This document shows positions 1 through 12,819 of a DNA stretch of 64,000 bases, one piece after another (within the stretch, counting starts at the first letter, position 1; every line of letters begins with the position of its first letter). A program made the translations under genes and the position numbers. The notes under the pieces are model-generated. The model searched no databases. It saw only the letters and a list, made by a program, of their open reading frames with translations, and had not been told where the DNA came from. This DNA is from Lepus europaeus (taxonomy: Eukaryota > Chordata > Mammalia > Lagomorpha > Leporidae): the NCBI RefSeq assembly GCF_033115175.1, contig NC_084837.1, positions 64,131,266 to 64,195,265 on the forward strand, read 5' to 3'.

Positions 1-1239
1 CGCTCTCTGGCGTGCCAGGCCCTGGCTCTGCACTGGGTGCTCTGCATAGGTGCTGATCTGCCGTGCAGCCGCCCACTGAGGAAGGCGTCTTCAGCCCTGC
101 CTTCTACTGGAGAGGACGGGGTTTTGGCAGATTCTATCTCACACACCCTCACGCAGACAAGGGGCAGAACCACAGCTCAGGTGCCGGGTGGCCTGCCTTG
201 CAGATGCACTTTTCCAGGGGAGACTGGCTCTCACCAGGAATTAACACAGACCAGCCCACAGCCAGCCCTAGGTCACACACTCCACTAGGCAATAGCAGAA
301 GCAGGGGTAAGACCCTCAGCTCCCAAACTGGGACTCTCCCTATACCTCAAGAGGCCAGTTGTTAACACAGGGAAGTCAAAAGCATACTTAGCTACAGACG
401 GGCTCCTGGGGCCAGGCTCCTGGGTGGGATAAGGGGGCCGGGTAGGTCAGACAATCTGGGTGCAGAGGGGCAGGTCTGATCCTCATCCTTGGACCACTTC
501 ACCAAACCATAACCAGTGTGCCTGGGGAGAGGAAGACAGCTCCCTTCCCAGGACTTGTCAAGACGGGCCAGCAGGTGATACCACCTGCCCCTCCCGGCAG
601 AGCTGGGTGTAGTCATCCAGCCCTTGCAACACCTGTGTCAGAGCTCATATCAGCCCGGTGACAGCTTCCAGGAGGAAAGAGCCCTCCCCACGAGTGAGGC
701 ATTGGGACAGGGACACATGGAACCCCAGATCGTGTCCTAACCAGCCAGGACAGTACCAGGGGGATGCCCCCGCAGCTGTTCTCCTTCTTACTCTCAGGCT
801 ATGTGAGTGGTTAGGGCAAGAAGTTCCAGCACTGAGTGACTAGCACCCTCCAGGACCTGCGAGGAACAAGCGCAGCTCCAGGAGGGCTCCTGGAGCCGCA
901 CTCTGGGCCCTCAGTTCCCAGTTGCTTCACTGTTCCCTCCAAGGTCAGCAATGTGCCCTCAGTAGATCTGCCGGAAGCTTAATAAGATTGGAGAGGCAGG
1001 AACAGGCACTTTTCAGAGGTCCTTTCAGCCACCCGAGTGCTGGGGGTCCCTGGGCACACTCTGGGGGCAGCGTGTGTCCCGTAGGGCAGCAGGGGCTCCG
1101 GTTGCCGAGCAGTATGGAGCTCCCCTTCTTGGGCTCCTTGGACAAGGTCTCCAGTTCTCACCTCAAAAGCCAAGACCCTCTCATGGCATTACCGAGTTCC
1201 TTCTGTGACTTAGTGTGGGCTGGGGGAGCTATCGACCCT
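1..1239. other. GC-rich sequence, nothing recognised
   Basis: There are short open frames on both strands, no splice-bounded exon that I can assign, and no recognisable repeat family. It is intergenic by default. Confidence 0.4.
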
Positions 1240-1385
1240 CCCCCACTAACAATGCCATCACATGTCTGTGGGAAGCTGCAAGCTCCAGGTCTCCTCCCCA
1301 TTGTCTAGATGGGAAAACCAAGGCAGAGCACAGGCAACCTGATTCACCAGCCCAGAGGTCTCACCGGGTTGTGAGGAGGTGGACG
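1240..1385 (+). repeat. Possible MIR fragment
   Basis: The stretch around 1,295-1,350 follows the MIR pattern 'cccattgtctagatgggaaa' and continues with a diverged form of the 'ctgaggcacagag' core. It is strongly diverged. Confidence 0.4.
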
Positions 1386-3170
1386 GACCAAGGAGCCTTG
1401 ACTGTAAACCCAAGTGGGCAGAACTGTGGCTGACGCAGAGACTGGCAATGCTACTGGTCTCGCCACACACTGTGCCAGACTCACAACAAAGCCCTCTAGG
1501 ACATGTATAGCCAATACCCACTCAGCACAAGCACAGGCCAAATGTGGCTCCTCCAGCAGTACTCAGCATGATCTATCCTGGGTGCTGGCTGGCCCCAGAT
1601 GGCCCTGAGTCGCTGCACGGGGCTGTAAAGTTTGTGGGTGCTCTAGGCTGGACCATCCACCCAGCATCCCAGGCCTCAGCAGGGCTCAACCACTTCCCCC
1701 AGGGTGCTTGGGACAGGTTCCAAAGCTGAAATCTCTGGAGTGTGTGATGTCCACTGGTCCTCCCTGGGGGCCTCCTCCTGCCCATAGACCCCAGCCCCTG
1801 CCCTGCACCCCTGGACCACATCTCCCTGGCCCTCAGCCTCTGGCCCAGCCACCAGCACGGCTCCCTCACCTTCGATGCACAGGTGGCCCAGGGCCTGACA
1901 TCTTCTGCTTGGCACGGGTCCGGCAGGTCGTGTGAGATCCAGGCGGGCATCTGCCTCTGGAGCATCGTGGTGGCTCTCCAGCAGGCTGGCAAGCTCAGCA
2001 ACTTATACTCTGACTCAGAGCCCCGCCTCCTGGCCGCCTCTCGGCAGTGGCTGGGATTGCCCAGGGAGGGGTTCAGGTGGGCAGAGTGGGTGCTGCGGCC
2101 TGGGACTCTCAGCAACAAGGGCCTCGCAGGTCTCCAGCTCTTAAGTGCAGGGAGCAGCAGGGGCTTTGGCCCTGGAGCCAGGTCATCCACGGGCAAGGGG
2201 AGTCGTCTAAGAAGAGGACGCAGGGCTCTCGCCACTTTAGGATTGGCCCAGCCACAATTTGGGAAAGTCCCAGCTCTTAAACTCACAGAGGTCAAGGCTC
2301 ACAGGTGCCCCTCTGGGGGACAGAGCCCCTCCTCCCGACTCCACTGCAGTGCCAGCACTCAGTGCTCCGGGGGCTGTGGCAGGGGTCTCAAGGGAGGCAT
2401 GAGCCATGGACAAGGCTCCCAGAGTCAACAAGTGCAGAAAGAAGATAACTGTGCAAATCCTTGGAGAGAAAAGTCCAGGGCGAGCAGCCCCTGCACACCA
2501 CCCACCGGAAGAACAGGTGCAAAGAGGGTGTGCCGGCCTCTGCCGGTGTCGGGGCAGCTGGGAGATGTGCTGGCCCTGCCCACATGATTCTTATCTCTGC
2601 TCTGCTCCTTGGCCCACTTGGGGGCCTGGCAAGGGCGGCTTTGCCTGCTCGGCTGCCCGGCTCTGTACATGGGAGTTTCCTGCTCCAGCTCTTGCCTGGG
2701 GCCCCACAACCGGCTCTTCTGGCCCGCAGATAGGAGTGATTTCACGAAACTGAGGATGAGCTCTGGATGCAGGGCAGACGGGGCCTGGGCACGGGGCTGG
2801 AGCCCGGCGGTGCTACCAATGCGACTGCTTCACACACATCACCCTCCAGAGAGAGGCTGGGGCCTGGGCCTGGTGCCCTGCAGTCTCCTTCCCGGCCCTG
2901 CATCCAACCCACTGCCACGGCCACACCCCTGCGCAGAAACGAGATTCAGTTTAGCTCATGTACTTAGGAAGCACCTACTGTATACATGCTGCTGAGAGGA
3001 AACTCCAGGCTCAAGGCCGGGGAGCCACATGCATGCAACCCTCGGAGGCTCTGGGGTCCGAGTGCCCCTGTGATGACAGGGAGCACCCTGGAAGGAGCAA
3101 TGCAAATCCTTCACAAGTAAAGATCCTTGGGTCCCAGAGCTCCGTCCCACAGCTAAGCCCTGGCTGCGGA
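1386..3170. other. GC-rich region with overlapping open frames, no supported gene
   Basis: Open frames of 240 codons (minus, 1,573-2,295) and 234 codons (plus, 1,883-2,587) overlap here. High GC lowers stop frequency on both strands and neither translation has a recognisable domain. I treat both as non-coding. Confidence 0.4.
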
Positions 3171-3179
3171 GCACAGGAG

Positions 3180-3560
3180 ATGGAAAGTGGATTCTGGCTG
3201 GGGAGGGAAAGACTGGGCTGGAGAAGGCTTCATGGAGGAGGTGGCATCCGAATTGAGCCTTGGAGGCTGGATAGGATTTCAGCAACTCAGGAGGGAAACG
3301 CATCCTAGAAGGAAGGAACAGCATGAAGAAGGACGGGGAGGCCAGAGAGTGGGGACGCTTAGGCATGCAAATGCTCCAGACTCAGTGGCAGGGAGTCACA
3401 TGGCGGGAGATGTGGGGTAGAGTGAGACCCTGAGAGAGGCAGGCACCAGGAAGCAACAGACTTGGAAGGACAGGTTAGGGACCGACATCATGACCCACAA
3501 AGGCTGAGCTTTAACTTCTCTAGGTGACGGGCAGCCACTGATGGCTGCTGAGCTGGACAG
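3180..3560 (+). repeat. Ancient mammalian interspersed repeat, family not assigned
   Basis: The text pattern (gaaggcttcatggaggaggtggcatccgaattgagccttggaggctgg, then gaacagcatgaag) is one that recurs in mammalian genomes. Related pieces occur at 9,440-9,840, 20,560-20,960, 22,960-23,270 and 63,830-64,000. Confidence 0.5.
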
Positions 3561-4949
3561 CAACGAGATCAAAGCTGAACTTTAAGAAGCCACAGCTGAA
3601 GCAGGAGATTTGCTAGGAGGAGGGGGACAGACTACCTGGGACAGGGGACAGATGTGGAATGAAGGGGGACAGAAGGCCAGATTGGTAGGAAATGAGTCCA
3701 CGAACGCTGTGGCCGTACAACCCACTGCACTATATGTTTTCCAAAATGGTGGCATCCTGCTGTCCCCCATTCCCTCCACTCTTCCACCTTTCCCTATAGG
3801 CAGGCCCAGACCAAGCCCTAAACACCAGGGCGCTCCTCAGGGCCTGGCATTTGCTCTCCTCAAGGGAGGGGCACATACCCTGTCCCCCTTCCCTCCTCCG
3901 GGAAATCTCGGTCTCCAGCCCCCATGTTCCTCACATCTGCCCCCTCCTCAGGGCCTTGCCTCCCTCACTGTAGTCCCACGAAATCACACTGCATAGGCGG
4001 CTAAGGGAGGTCAGGTGGGCTGCTTCCTCCTCACCTCTCAGAGCTGGCGCAACCTGGGACTAAACAGGCCGACCGGCTGGCAAGTATTCCTGCACACCTG
4101 CCCCCAAGCCCACTGCTCAGGGTGGGGTCTGGAAGGCAGAGATAAGGACCATGTAACCTGGGAGGGGAGAAGACAGTGCTGAAGGTGACAGTCAGTTGTC
4201 CAGTGTTGCACTAAGGGGGCTGCAGGGCAACAGAGGACCCTGGGCAAGGCAGAAGTGGGCTGGGTAGGTGACTTAGGGATGCCAAGCAAAAATCAGGCCA
4301 CAGTGAGGAGTACCTGGGCCCCTCCTCTATTCCAGCTCTCTAAGTGGACACACAGGGAAGCCAAGTCAGCCCTCTGGGCTTGCAAAGGCAAGTCCCCTAG
4401 CTTCCCTTCTGGGTGGAAATTCTGGAGTCGTCTCTGGGAAATGATGGCAGGGCGGGGTTCCCTCCAATCCATCACCCCTCCTTCCTCATGGGCAGGGAGC
4501 CCCAGGATCTTCTTGGAGATCCCCATCCTGCCTGGCCGGCCGAGGTTGCTGTCTGCATTGATATCCTCAGGGCTTGTTCTGACTCCCACTGATAGGGTGA
4601 CCAAGAGCTGCCTCTGGCCAGCGGCCCCTTGGCCTTAGGTGACCCAAGCTCTCAGCAGCTGGACAACACTGCTCCCCCGCCAGGCCTGTAAGGACACCGC
4701 CCCTGGTGCCTCTTTGCCTTTGCACCTCTCAGCAGCATCCACCTCGTCCCGGACTCACACCCACTCACGCAGCTCGTGAGCTTTGTAACTGCCCGCCTGC
4801 AGCTTCCGCCTCACCTGCTCAAACGCCTCTAGTGTTTCCAGTCTTGCCCTGCAGGCCCTGCGTTCCAGTGCCTTCCACCGAGGAAGCAGAGCCAGGAAGA
4901 GCCCTGTGTCCACATGTAATGTAGGTAAAGGTGGTAAGGAATTTCCCAT
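3561..4949. other. Intergenic, nothing recognised
   Basis: Moderately GC-rich sequence. A 64-codon open frame on the minus strand (4,755-4,949) has two GTGAG-type donors but no convincing acceptor or family match. Confidence 0.4.
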
Positions 4950-5390
4950 CAGCAGCGAAAGAACAGGCTATCCAGTAGTGAAAAAACTAACCTGGCATTG
5001 GCATAAAATAAAGTCGGAGGCCACTTTCATCACTACACAAAAATAAATAACAGATCAATTATCTGAGCATTAAACTCTGTATGATTTAAAATAAAATATT
5101 GAAGTATTTTTACATAATACTGGGGTGAGGAGGATTTTCCTAGACAAGGTACAAAGACCTGAAAACCTAGGGAAGAATTGCCAAATTGGAAGGTGTAGAA
5201 ATTCAAACCTCAGTAAAGCCAAAGAGGCCAGCATAGTCCCACCTGCAAAACAAACTTAAACTTTCCTCCTCTTAACAAACATCCATGAGTAACAAAACCT
5301 TGAAAATATACAGTGAAGGAGAGAGTCTTGTCCTACGGATGTTAAGATATGTTATAAAGCCATACAAATTCAAACAGCACAAGAATAATA

Positions 5391-5713
5391 CGACCATGCA
5401 CCATGGCTCACTTGGTTAATCCTCCACCTGCGGGTGCCAGCATCCCATATGGGCGCTGGGTTCTAGTCCCAGTTGCTCCTCTTCCAGTCCAGCTCTCTGC
5501 TGTGGCCCAGGAAGGCAGTGGAGGATGGCCCAAGTGCTTGGGTCCTGCACCTGCATGGGAGACCAGGAGGAAGCACCTGGCTCCTGGCTTCAGATCGGTG
5601 TAGCTCCAGCCGTAGTGGCCATTTGTGGGGGCTGAACCAATGGAAAGAAGACCTTTCTCTCCATCTCTTTCTCTCACTGTCTAACTCTATATGCCAAATA
5701 ATAATAATAAAAA
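5391..5713 (+). mobile_element. C SINE
   Basis: Complete copy from 'cgaccatgcaccatggctc' to an (AAT)-rich tail. Target-site duplication AAGAATAATA at 5,381-5,390 and 5,714-5,723. It has the single-B-box middle. Confidence 0.9.
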
Positions 5714-5765
5714 AAGAATAATAGTACCAGTAGGGACAAAATAGAGGAATCAGAGATAGATTTCT

Positions 5766-5799
5766 GCTACTTAAGAGAGCTTGCTACTTAAGAGAGCTT
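5766..5799. repeat. Perfect 17-bp tandem duplication
   Basis: GCTACTTAAGAGAGCTT occurs twice head to tail at 5,766-5,782 and 5,783-5,799, within the old L1 remnant. Confidence 0.95.
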
Positions 5800-5941
5800 A
5801 CTTTATGATAAAATAGGCACCACAAATCAACAGAAAAATACCAAACTGTTCAACAGATGACACAGGCAAAGGCAACATAATATATGGAGTAAAAGAAAAC
5901 AGTGTATGCCCACTTAATGCCATATTTAAAAATAGGCTATA

Positions 5942-6259
5942 TCGGTGCTGTGGCACAGCAGTTTAAAGTCCTGGCCTGAAGCACTGGCATCCCCTATGGG
6001 TGCTGGTTCTAGTCCCAGCTGCTCCTCTTCCACTCCAGCTCTCTGCTATGGCATGGGATAACAGTAGAAGATGGCCCCAGTCCTTGGGCCCCTGCACCCA
6101 CGTGGGAGACCCGGAAGAAGCTCCTGGCTCCTGGCTTCAGATTGGCCCAGGTCTGGCTGTTGCAGCCATTTGGGGAGTTAACCAGCAGATAAAGACCTCT
6201 CTCTCTCTCTGTATCTACCTCTCTCTGTAACTCTGTCTTTCAAATAAATCTTTAAAAAA
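5942..6259 (+). mobile_element. C SINE
   Basis: Complete single-B-box copy with CTCTCTCT tract and TTTAAAAAAA tail. Target-site duplication AATAGGCTATA at 5,931-5,941 and 6,260-6,270. Confidence 0.92.
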
Positions 6260-6287
6260 AATAGGCTATAAAAGAAATCCACATAGG

Positions 6288-6630
6288 GGCCGGCACTATG
6301 GTGTGGTGGGCTAAGCCTCCGCCCGTGGCACTAGCATCCCACATGGGTGCCAGTTCATGTCCTGGCTGCTACTTTTCATATCCAGCTCTCTGCTATGGGC
6401 TGGGAAAGCAGTAGAAGATGACCCAAATCCTTGGGCCCCTGCACCCACATGGGAGACCCAGAAGAAGCTCCTGGCTCCTGGCTTCAGATTGGCCCAGGTC
6501 TGGCTGTTGCAGCCATTTGGGGAGTGAACCAGCAGATAAAGACCTCTCTCTGTCTCTGTCTCTGTCTCTCCCTCTCTCTGTCTGTAGCTGTATCTCTCAA
6601 GTAAATAAATAAAATCTTTAAAAAAAGAAG
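6288..6630 (+). mobile_element. C SINE
   Basis: Complete copy. The duplicated target, AAAGAAATCCACATAGG at 6,271-6,287 and the same sequence with one mismatch at 6,631-6,647, lies 17 bp beyond the preceding SINE. Confidence 0.92.
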
Positions 6631-7735
6631 AAAGAAATCAACATAGGCAAACATCAAGGAAGTACAAATTAATCAGGCAAATGTGAATTTAAGCAACAGT
6701 GGGATTTTGCTGGAAGAAAGCTAGTGAAGGACTGATGCTGGCAGGGAGGTGGGAGCAGAGGACCATCGTGCTGTGCTGTGGGAGAGGGCAGTGACATTCC
6801 GGGCCTCTGTCACTGCTGAGCCAGAGGAAGGAAGTGCACACAGCAATTCTGAGTCAGCTATGTACACTCCAGGGGAATTCTTCCACAGCCTACAGCGAGG
6901 TATTGTGAGGGCACTCATACTGGAAGGCCACCACCAAACACCGTAGTTAAAAGAGGGGGAGAGTGAACAGAGGGCCAAAGGGGAGAAGGGTTGAGAGAGA
7001 GAGGTCAGGAGAGCATGTGTGCGGGAAGCAGGTCCTGTTATAATCTTGCAGGGGTAGGGAAGTGGGAGCAATGAATCCTGTTAGGGTGGGGGTGGAGCTG
7101 ATGCTGGCGGTTGGGACATTTGGGCACCTAACTTCTAGCAAGCCAGGCTGGGCTTAGGATTGATGCTTATTGTGCAAAATGGCAACAGGGCAAAGAGCCT
7201 AAATGGTGTCTGGGGCTTAGATGGAGCCACAGGTAAGATGGCACCATTTTACTAACACACACCGTATCGCTATGGTTTCAGAAATCTTGAAGCAAACCAT
7301 GTGTCCATCAGTGGAAGAGTGAATAGGAAGAGGTGAAGGATGTGCAAGCCCGAGGATGACATGGTAGTTCACAGTGACAAATTAGATGCACCTGTCAGTG
7401 CATGGATGGATCTAGACAGGAAAAAGGTAGGAAACAGAGGTATCCGTATCAAATATATTGACAAAATTAAAATGTGGTTTTATAATTTCTTCAAATAAAA
7501 TCTGTATTGAACATAATAAAATAGTTGTCTTCCTGCAGGGTGAGAATGGGGACGGTCATGTGGATACAGGGACATAGTCATCTGTCAAGACCTCACACCC
7601 AGTTGAGGCCTCCAGGGACCAACGATGCTGATGGGCCCTGTCCTGGGCCATCAGCGTCAGGCCAGTGCAGGCCTCTGTGCCTTAGGTGAAGTCTTGCTTT
7701 CTCCAGCTGTTTTCCAGTTGTCAATGTTCCTGCTC

Positions 7736-7965
7736 TAGTCCAAGCCATTACCTTCACTCATCTCAACTCCTGCATTAGCCTAACTAGTCAGCCGGTTTCT
7801 ACTTTGCCTCCCTATAAACCATCCTCTACAGAAGAGCAAGAAGGATCTCCTAAAAACATATGCTGGATGATGTGACTGCCCTGATTAAAATCTGTCCAGA
7901 GCTTCTGGTTGCTCTGATTTCTTGCCATGGCTATGTAAGCTCCTGTATGGTTTGGCTGCCCAGGA
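7736..7965 (+). mobile_element. L2 LINE fragment
   Basis: Follows the L2 3' text in order: 'ctagtccaagccatta', 'cctgcattagcctaactagtc', 'gagcaagaaggatctcctaaaaaca', 'gatgtgactgccctgattaaaa'. Diverged and ended by the next SINE. Confidence 0.75.
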
Positions 7966-8257
7966 TCATTTTATTCCTGCCATCATGTCCGAGTGCCTCA
8001 AACACTGGTTTGAGTCCTGGATGCTCCACTTCCAATCCAGCTCCCTGTTAATGTGCCTGGGACAGCAGCAAATGCTGGCTCAAGTGCTTAGGCCCCTGCC
8101 ATCCATGTGGAAGACCTGGATGGGGTTCTGGGACCCCGACTTCAGCCTAGCCCAGTCCCGGCTATTATGGCCATTTGGGGAATGAACCAGTGGATGGAAG
8201 ATCCATCTCTCACTCTGTTACTCTGCCTTTCAAATAAATAATTAAATAAGTAGGTCT
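7966..8257 (+). mobile_element. C SINE, older, head missing
   Basis: Recognisable from 'ccgagtgcctcaaacactggtttgagtcc' to 'ctttcaaataaataattaaataag'. The head is lost or diverged. Confidence 0.8.
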
Positions 8258-8424
8258 TAAACAAACAAACAAACAAAACCACAAAGGCTGCAGCCCTTTG
8301 CAAGGCACGTACACTGCGTGTTCTGTTCACCTTCCGGAAGCATGTAAAGCCCATCAGAAATGGTTTGGCCGATTCACACTCATCGCACATTTCCTCACGG
8401 GGACACACATGGTGTCAACAAGGA

Positions 8425-8625
8425 CAGAGAGGCTCACGCTCACAGATGATTACAACTGGTGGAGACTGCTCAAGCATTTTACACTACCTATGAAGTAGAG
8501 ACTTCTATTATCTCACGTCAAAGGAGAACTGAGACCACAGACTGAGATCACAGTCACCATGGTAAGTGACAGAGTTGTGACATGAGTCAGTCTGTCCCCA
8601 GAACTTCTGGCTTCAACCCCCACAA
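8425..8625 (+). repeat. MIR fragment
   Basis: Matches the MIR core pattern: 'attttacactacctatgaagtagagacttctattatc...gagaactgagaccaca...agtgacagagttgtgac'. Confidence 0.6.
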
Positions 8626-9284
8626 GTGCTGCCTCTTGGAAGACGCACAGATATCCTGGAGAAAGCAACTCTCCTGGGGAACTGCGCTGTGTGTTTTAAA
8701 GGCCCCTTCTATGCACCTGTGTTCCTTGATTTCCTAAAACAGACACGCAATTTCACAACATGAAGTCAAACATGCTATTAAAGTCTCTCCAGGTCATGGA
8801 AGATTAAAGAAAAGAAAACTGACCATTAAAGTTAACACACAGAGATGTCTCAGAGCTTCTGGCCAACAATCTCGATGTCATTCTGTTACCTGATAACAAG
8901 AAACAAAACAAGGATGACTGTGACCAGGGGACCTTCACCCCCATGTGGGTGATGTGTATATTCAGTGTCAGAATGCACTGGCATTTGCATGCTTCTCCTT
9001 TGTAACAAAATGTGAAGAGCCAGCTGAGCACCTGTGTCCACAGCTCAACATTTCTCAACCTTGTGAGGCTCCTCATGACCTCTGGTCTCACCGAGATGCT
9101 AGGATCTATTTTTTTGCTCCTGACTCTTCTGCTCCCATAGTAAGACTGTTAAGAGCCTTTAGTACACTGAGTTTACTCTGTCACCTCATTGAGGATGGCA
9201 TTGGCATTGTCTCAAAGGCCTAGACTTTCAAATTTAATGGACCCAAGTTGGAAGCTCAGTTATGCTCACATTAGACTCACTAAC
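8626..9284. other. Intergenic, nothing recognised
   Basis: AT-balanced unique sequence without a supported gene or repeat. Confidence 0.35.
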
Positions 9285-9400
9285 TTGGGTAAGTTTGTCC
9301 CTCTAGGCCGATTTTCTCCATCAGTAACAGAGGAAGCATAATTGACTAAATGCTATTAGACTTAGCACAGGGCTGGTCCTTGGGGATGGACTTGATGCTC
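9285..9400 (-). repeat. Possible MIR fragment
   Basis: Reads 'cttgggtaagtttgtccctctaggccgattttctccatcagtaa', the reverse-oriented MIR core, diverged. Confidence 0.55.
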
Positions 9401-9439
9401 ATGGTGCAGCATGGATGACGGTGGTGCACAAGGGACTCA

Positions 9440-9840
9440 GATGTTGGTCCCTTCCCACTGATCTCATAAACTAGGCTGAATGAGACAGAAGGCCAAGCAA
9501 GTGGCCTCATGGCAGTCACATCACATATGAGGAAGCAAAACCAGCTGTGCAGACAGCATGGCCATCCGTGACTGGGAAGGTCAGAAGAGGAAGGAAGAAC
9601 TTGAACTCACCCTTGAAGGAAGAGCAGGGACCCAGTGAATGCAGAGAAGGGGAAAGAGCCTGTCTGTGAGGTGTGGTAGCATGAGCCAAGGCGTGAAGGC
9701 TTGGAAAGGTTAGCGACTCATGGACAGCAAGTGAAGGAATTGTGATTTTTTCTTTGTGTTGGCAGCAGTGACTCACGGAGTAGAGAGTGTTTAAGAAAGA
9801 GAGCAAATCCTGCTCCTACAGGGAGGGCAGGTGCCCATGA
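9440..9840 (+). repeat. Ancient interspersed repeat fragment, family not assigned
   Basis: Contains 'agcatgagccaaggcgtgaaggcttggaaagg' and similar text typical of the old repeat also seen at 3,180-3,560. Confidence 0.45.
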
Positions 9841-11540
9841 GCTGTGTGCGGGTCAGTGAGCTGCAAGGCAAGTGTGACTCCTTCTATCCATCAGTGTGGC
9901 TCCCCAGGGCAAGCCATGGCCCACACAAGGCCCCTGGTCCGTGCCTTTTCCTCTAGGTCTCGGTGCACTGTAGGCTCCCAGTGCAGGGCTCACCTGGCTT
10001 GGGGTCTCCAGCTGGGCCTCTGCAACCCCAGGGCATGGGGTTTTGCAGGTACGTGGAGAAGGGCAGGAATCTGGAACAGGGCACACTGATTGGCAGAGGG
10101 CACTTTCATCATCTCAGGAGCATCTGGGACACAGCCAGGGCTCAGGCCACCAAGCCGGGCGGCCGCAGAATCCTTCCTCACCACAGACTTTCAGGGTCTG
10201 GCTTGTCCCTTGCTGCCCAGTGAGGCCACACCATGCAGCAGCACAGGATGAAAACAAGTTGGGGATGGGGAAAGATCCACAGGGTCCATGGGGATAAGAG
10301 CTGACAAAGGCACCGAACTGTAAACGTAGCATGTTGCATGCCAGAAAAGATGGCCACAAGGACACAGCCACGAAAGGACTACTGGTCACCACAAACAGCT
10401 GTTGTTCCCTAAGGGAGACAGGCTGTGTGTGTATGGGGGAGGGGTGCTTGGGCTCCTCCCAGCAGCGCAGGCCTCTTGGAGGAGAACTGATCCCAAGACC
10501 CCACTGCAGAACAAACTCCTGCTGCTCCAAACTGCGTGGAGTCATCCATCCCTGGTATCCCCCAGGCCACTGCTATGGCCCAGCAAGCCCCAGTCCTGCT
10601 TGCCTGCACTGCCAGACTTGAGACATGTATGAACCCATAACTGGTCCTGGCAAAATTCCCCCAAGGACTTTTAAAAATGATATTTAGTTGGCTTTAGGAT
10701 TTAGGCCAAAGGGATTTCACCAGAAACTGGAGGAGTGGCTGAGTTGGCTTTTATGACACAGTGAGGGCTTCTGGAAAAGGTGTGCCCCACCTGGCTGCCC
10801 GGGCCCTCCCTGTCCCCAGCACAGTGACTGTGGGCTCTGAGGCCCGGGACTAACCAGGGCCTGCAAAGCCGAGATGCCCACGTCCATGGGAAGCAAAGGG
10901 CACTGAGGCAGAGGGCATCCTGGGACAGGTGTGGTGGGTGGGGCTGTCCTTCTCACAGACTCTACAGCACAGGTTGTTGTAAAGTAGGCGGCACCTGGGT
11001 GAGGCTAAAGCACAACACCTAGAAGGAGGGTGGCTTGGATCTGTGAGCAGCAGGAGAGGAAAAGGAGCCACAGCTCGGAGCGTTCTGCCTGCCGTGGGCT
11101 ACTAGCTGGGCCCTCCAGCCAGCTCAGGCCTCGTGTCCTGTGCACGGGCAACGGTGGCACTGCTGGGCTCCCTCGCCAAGATGCTCATGACACAACTCCT
11201 TCCTGCCACTGTCTCCCCTGGTGGTTGTGTTTGGTGGTGGGGGAGGGGATGGGGGGGTAAGAGTAGGGATTTCAGGTCCTCTTTCTGTTGATGTAGAAAT
11301 TCAGAGTGAGGGGCTCTGGACTCCAAGAATGTGGCCCAACCCCCTATTGTATCGGCCTGGAGTCCCCAGCAAATGTTTGCTGCAAGCAACAGCCAAGCCT
11401 CCTCTGAGGGTGACCAACCACTCTGCTCTGCCTGGAGCATCTGGCCTCCCTGGGACTTGGGACTTTGGTGCCAAAACCAGAAGGTACCTAGCAAACTGGG
11501 AGAAGAGTCCTCGTTTCTACCTTTCCTTGAATGATTATTT
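9841..11540. other. GC-rich intergenic, nothing recognised
   Basis: Only short overlapping open frames. A G-rich run at 11,226-11,259 has three G-tracts of four or more. Confidence 0.35.
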
Positions 11541-11880
11541 TAAAAGTTGTCTGTGCATTTATTTGAGAGGCAGACACATACACATACCTACAAAGAGAGA
11601 GAGAGACAGAGACAGTCATCTTTCATCCTCTGATTCAATCCTCAAATCCCTGCACTATCCTGGACTGGGCCACGGCCAAAGCTGGGAGCCAGGAACTTAA
11701 TCCAGATCCCCCATGCGGGTGGCAGGGACCGAGAACCTGAGCCATGCCCTGCTGCCTCCCAGGGTGCACATTAGCAGGCAGCTGGAGTCAGGGGCAGAGC
11801 CAGCTATTGAGTCTGGGCGCTCTGCTATGGGCTGCAGGTGTCTGAACTGTAGGCCAAACGCCTGCCCCTGGAGGATTTAC
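11541..11880 (-). mobile_element. C SINE, old
   Basis: Reverse copy from 'gtgcatttatttgagaggcagac' to 'ggccaaacgcctgcccctgg'. It has the old-type 'gtgcacattagcaggcagctgg' segment and is diverged from the younger copies. Confidence 0.8.
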
Positions 11881-12490
11881 TGGAAGCACAGGCATGCCTG
11901 GATGCTAGACCTGGGGGATGCCTAGCCTTTGTAATTATTTAATTGTTTTCTGATTTTATTTTGGAGAATATGGGCAAAGTCTACATGGGACAGCTCTTTA
12001 GAACATCTCTGAGGTCAAGGTCAAGGTGGGATCTATTAGAGTGTACACAGGACCCCTGGAGTATGTTTTCCCTTCCTCTGATAGAACACCTTTTTTTTTT
12101 TTTTTTTTGGAAGGGGGGGTGGAAAGGAGAGGGAGGAAGAGAGAAAAAGAGAACTCTAAGGAAGTGGTAAACATGGAGCACCTGGGTCATCTCTGCCCAT
12201 GTGGAAGATCTCAGCCTTAAAAAGTGGAGAGACAGAAAGAAAAACAGGAAGTTCAAAGGCTACAGTCTGGACCATGGACCACTCAGCTTCAGCTATGCCT
12301 GAATCCCACATGTGCTTCGGACTTTGCAGTTCCATGAGACAACAAAGGTACTTGTTTGCTAAAGTGTATTTGAACTTGGCTTTAGCTATTCCCCTAGCCA
12401 CTGTAGGAGTTCTGATACACTTGGCCTCCACATCTGTGGCAGGGCTCTACAGATAGGGGGACTCCCTTGAACTGGGTCCCTAATACCTTT
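11881..12490. other. Intergenic with poly(T) run
   Basis: T-run at 12,091-12,108 followed by a G/A-rich tract. 12,160-12,440 has the look of an old LTR end but I cannot assign it. Confidence 0.3.
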
Positions 12491-12819
12491 ATTTTTTTAA
12501 ATATTTATTTAATTTATTTGAAAGAGAGTTATGGAGAGAGGTAGAGACAGAGAGAGGTCTTCCATCTGCTGGTTCACTCCCCAGATGGCTGCAACAGTCG
12601 GAGCTGCACCGATTCAAAGCCAAGAGCCAGGAGCTCCTTCTGGGTCTCCCACGTGGGGTGCAGGGGCCCAAGGACTTGGGCCATCCTCTACTGCTTTCCC
12701 AGGCCATAGCAGAGAGCTGGAGTGAAAGAGAAGCGGCCAGGACTCAAACTGGCGCCCATATGGGATGCCGGTGCTTCAGGCCAGGGCTTTAACCCACTGC
12801 GCCATAGTGCCGGCCCCTC
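12491..12819 (-). mobile_element. C SINE
   Basis: Complete reverse single-B-box copy from 'tttttttaaatatttattt' to 'gcgccatagtgccggcccc'. Flanks 'taatacctttat' and 'tagtgcctttaa' probably represent a diverged target duplication. Confidence 0.9.

Larger units (their letters stand above)
4950..7560 (+). mobile_element. Old L1 remnants, broken by three SINEs
   Basis: A-rich segments at 4,950-5,380, 5,724-5,930 and 6,648-6,700 resemble the 3' end of L1 ORF2 in a decayed state. 7,255-7,560 resembles the L1 text around 'gtccatcagtgg...gaatgg...catggatggatc'. The rest (6,740-7,250) is unassigned. Subfamily not determined. Confidence 0.5.

Noticed and set aside
1573..2587. Overlapping open frames of 240 (minus) and 234 (plus) codons
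   Set aside because: Both are in GC-rich DNA and cover each other. A minus-strand stretch near 1,880-2,000 (frame reading ELASLLESHHDAPEADAR) ends at a good donor but has an upstream stop and no acceptor, and matches nothing I know.
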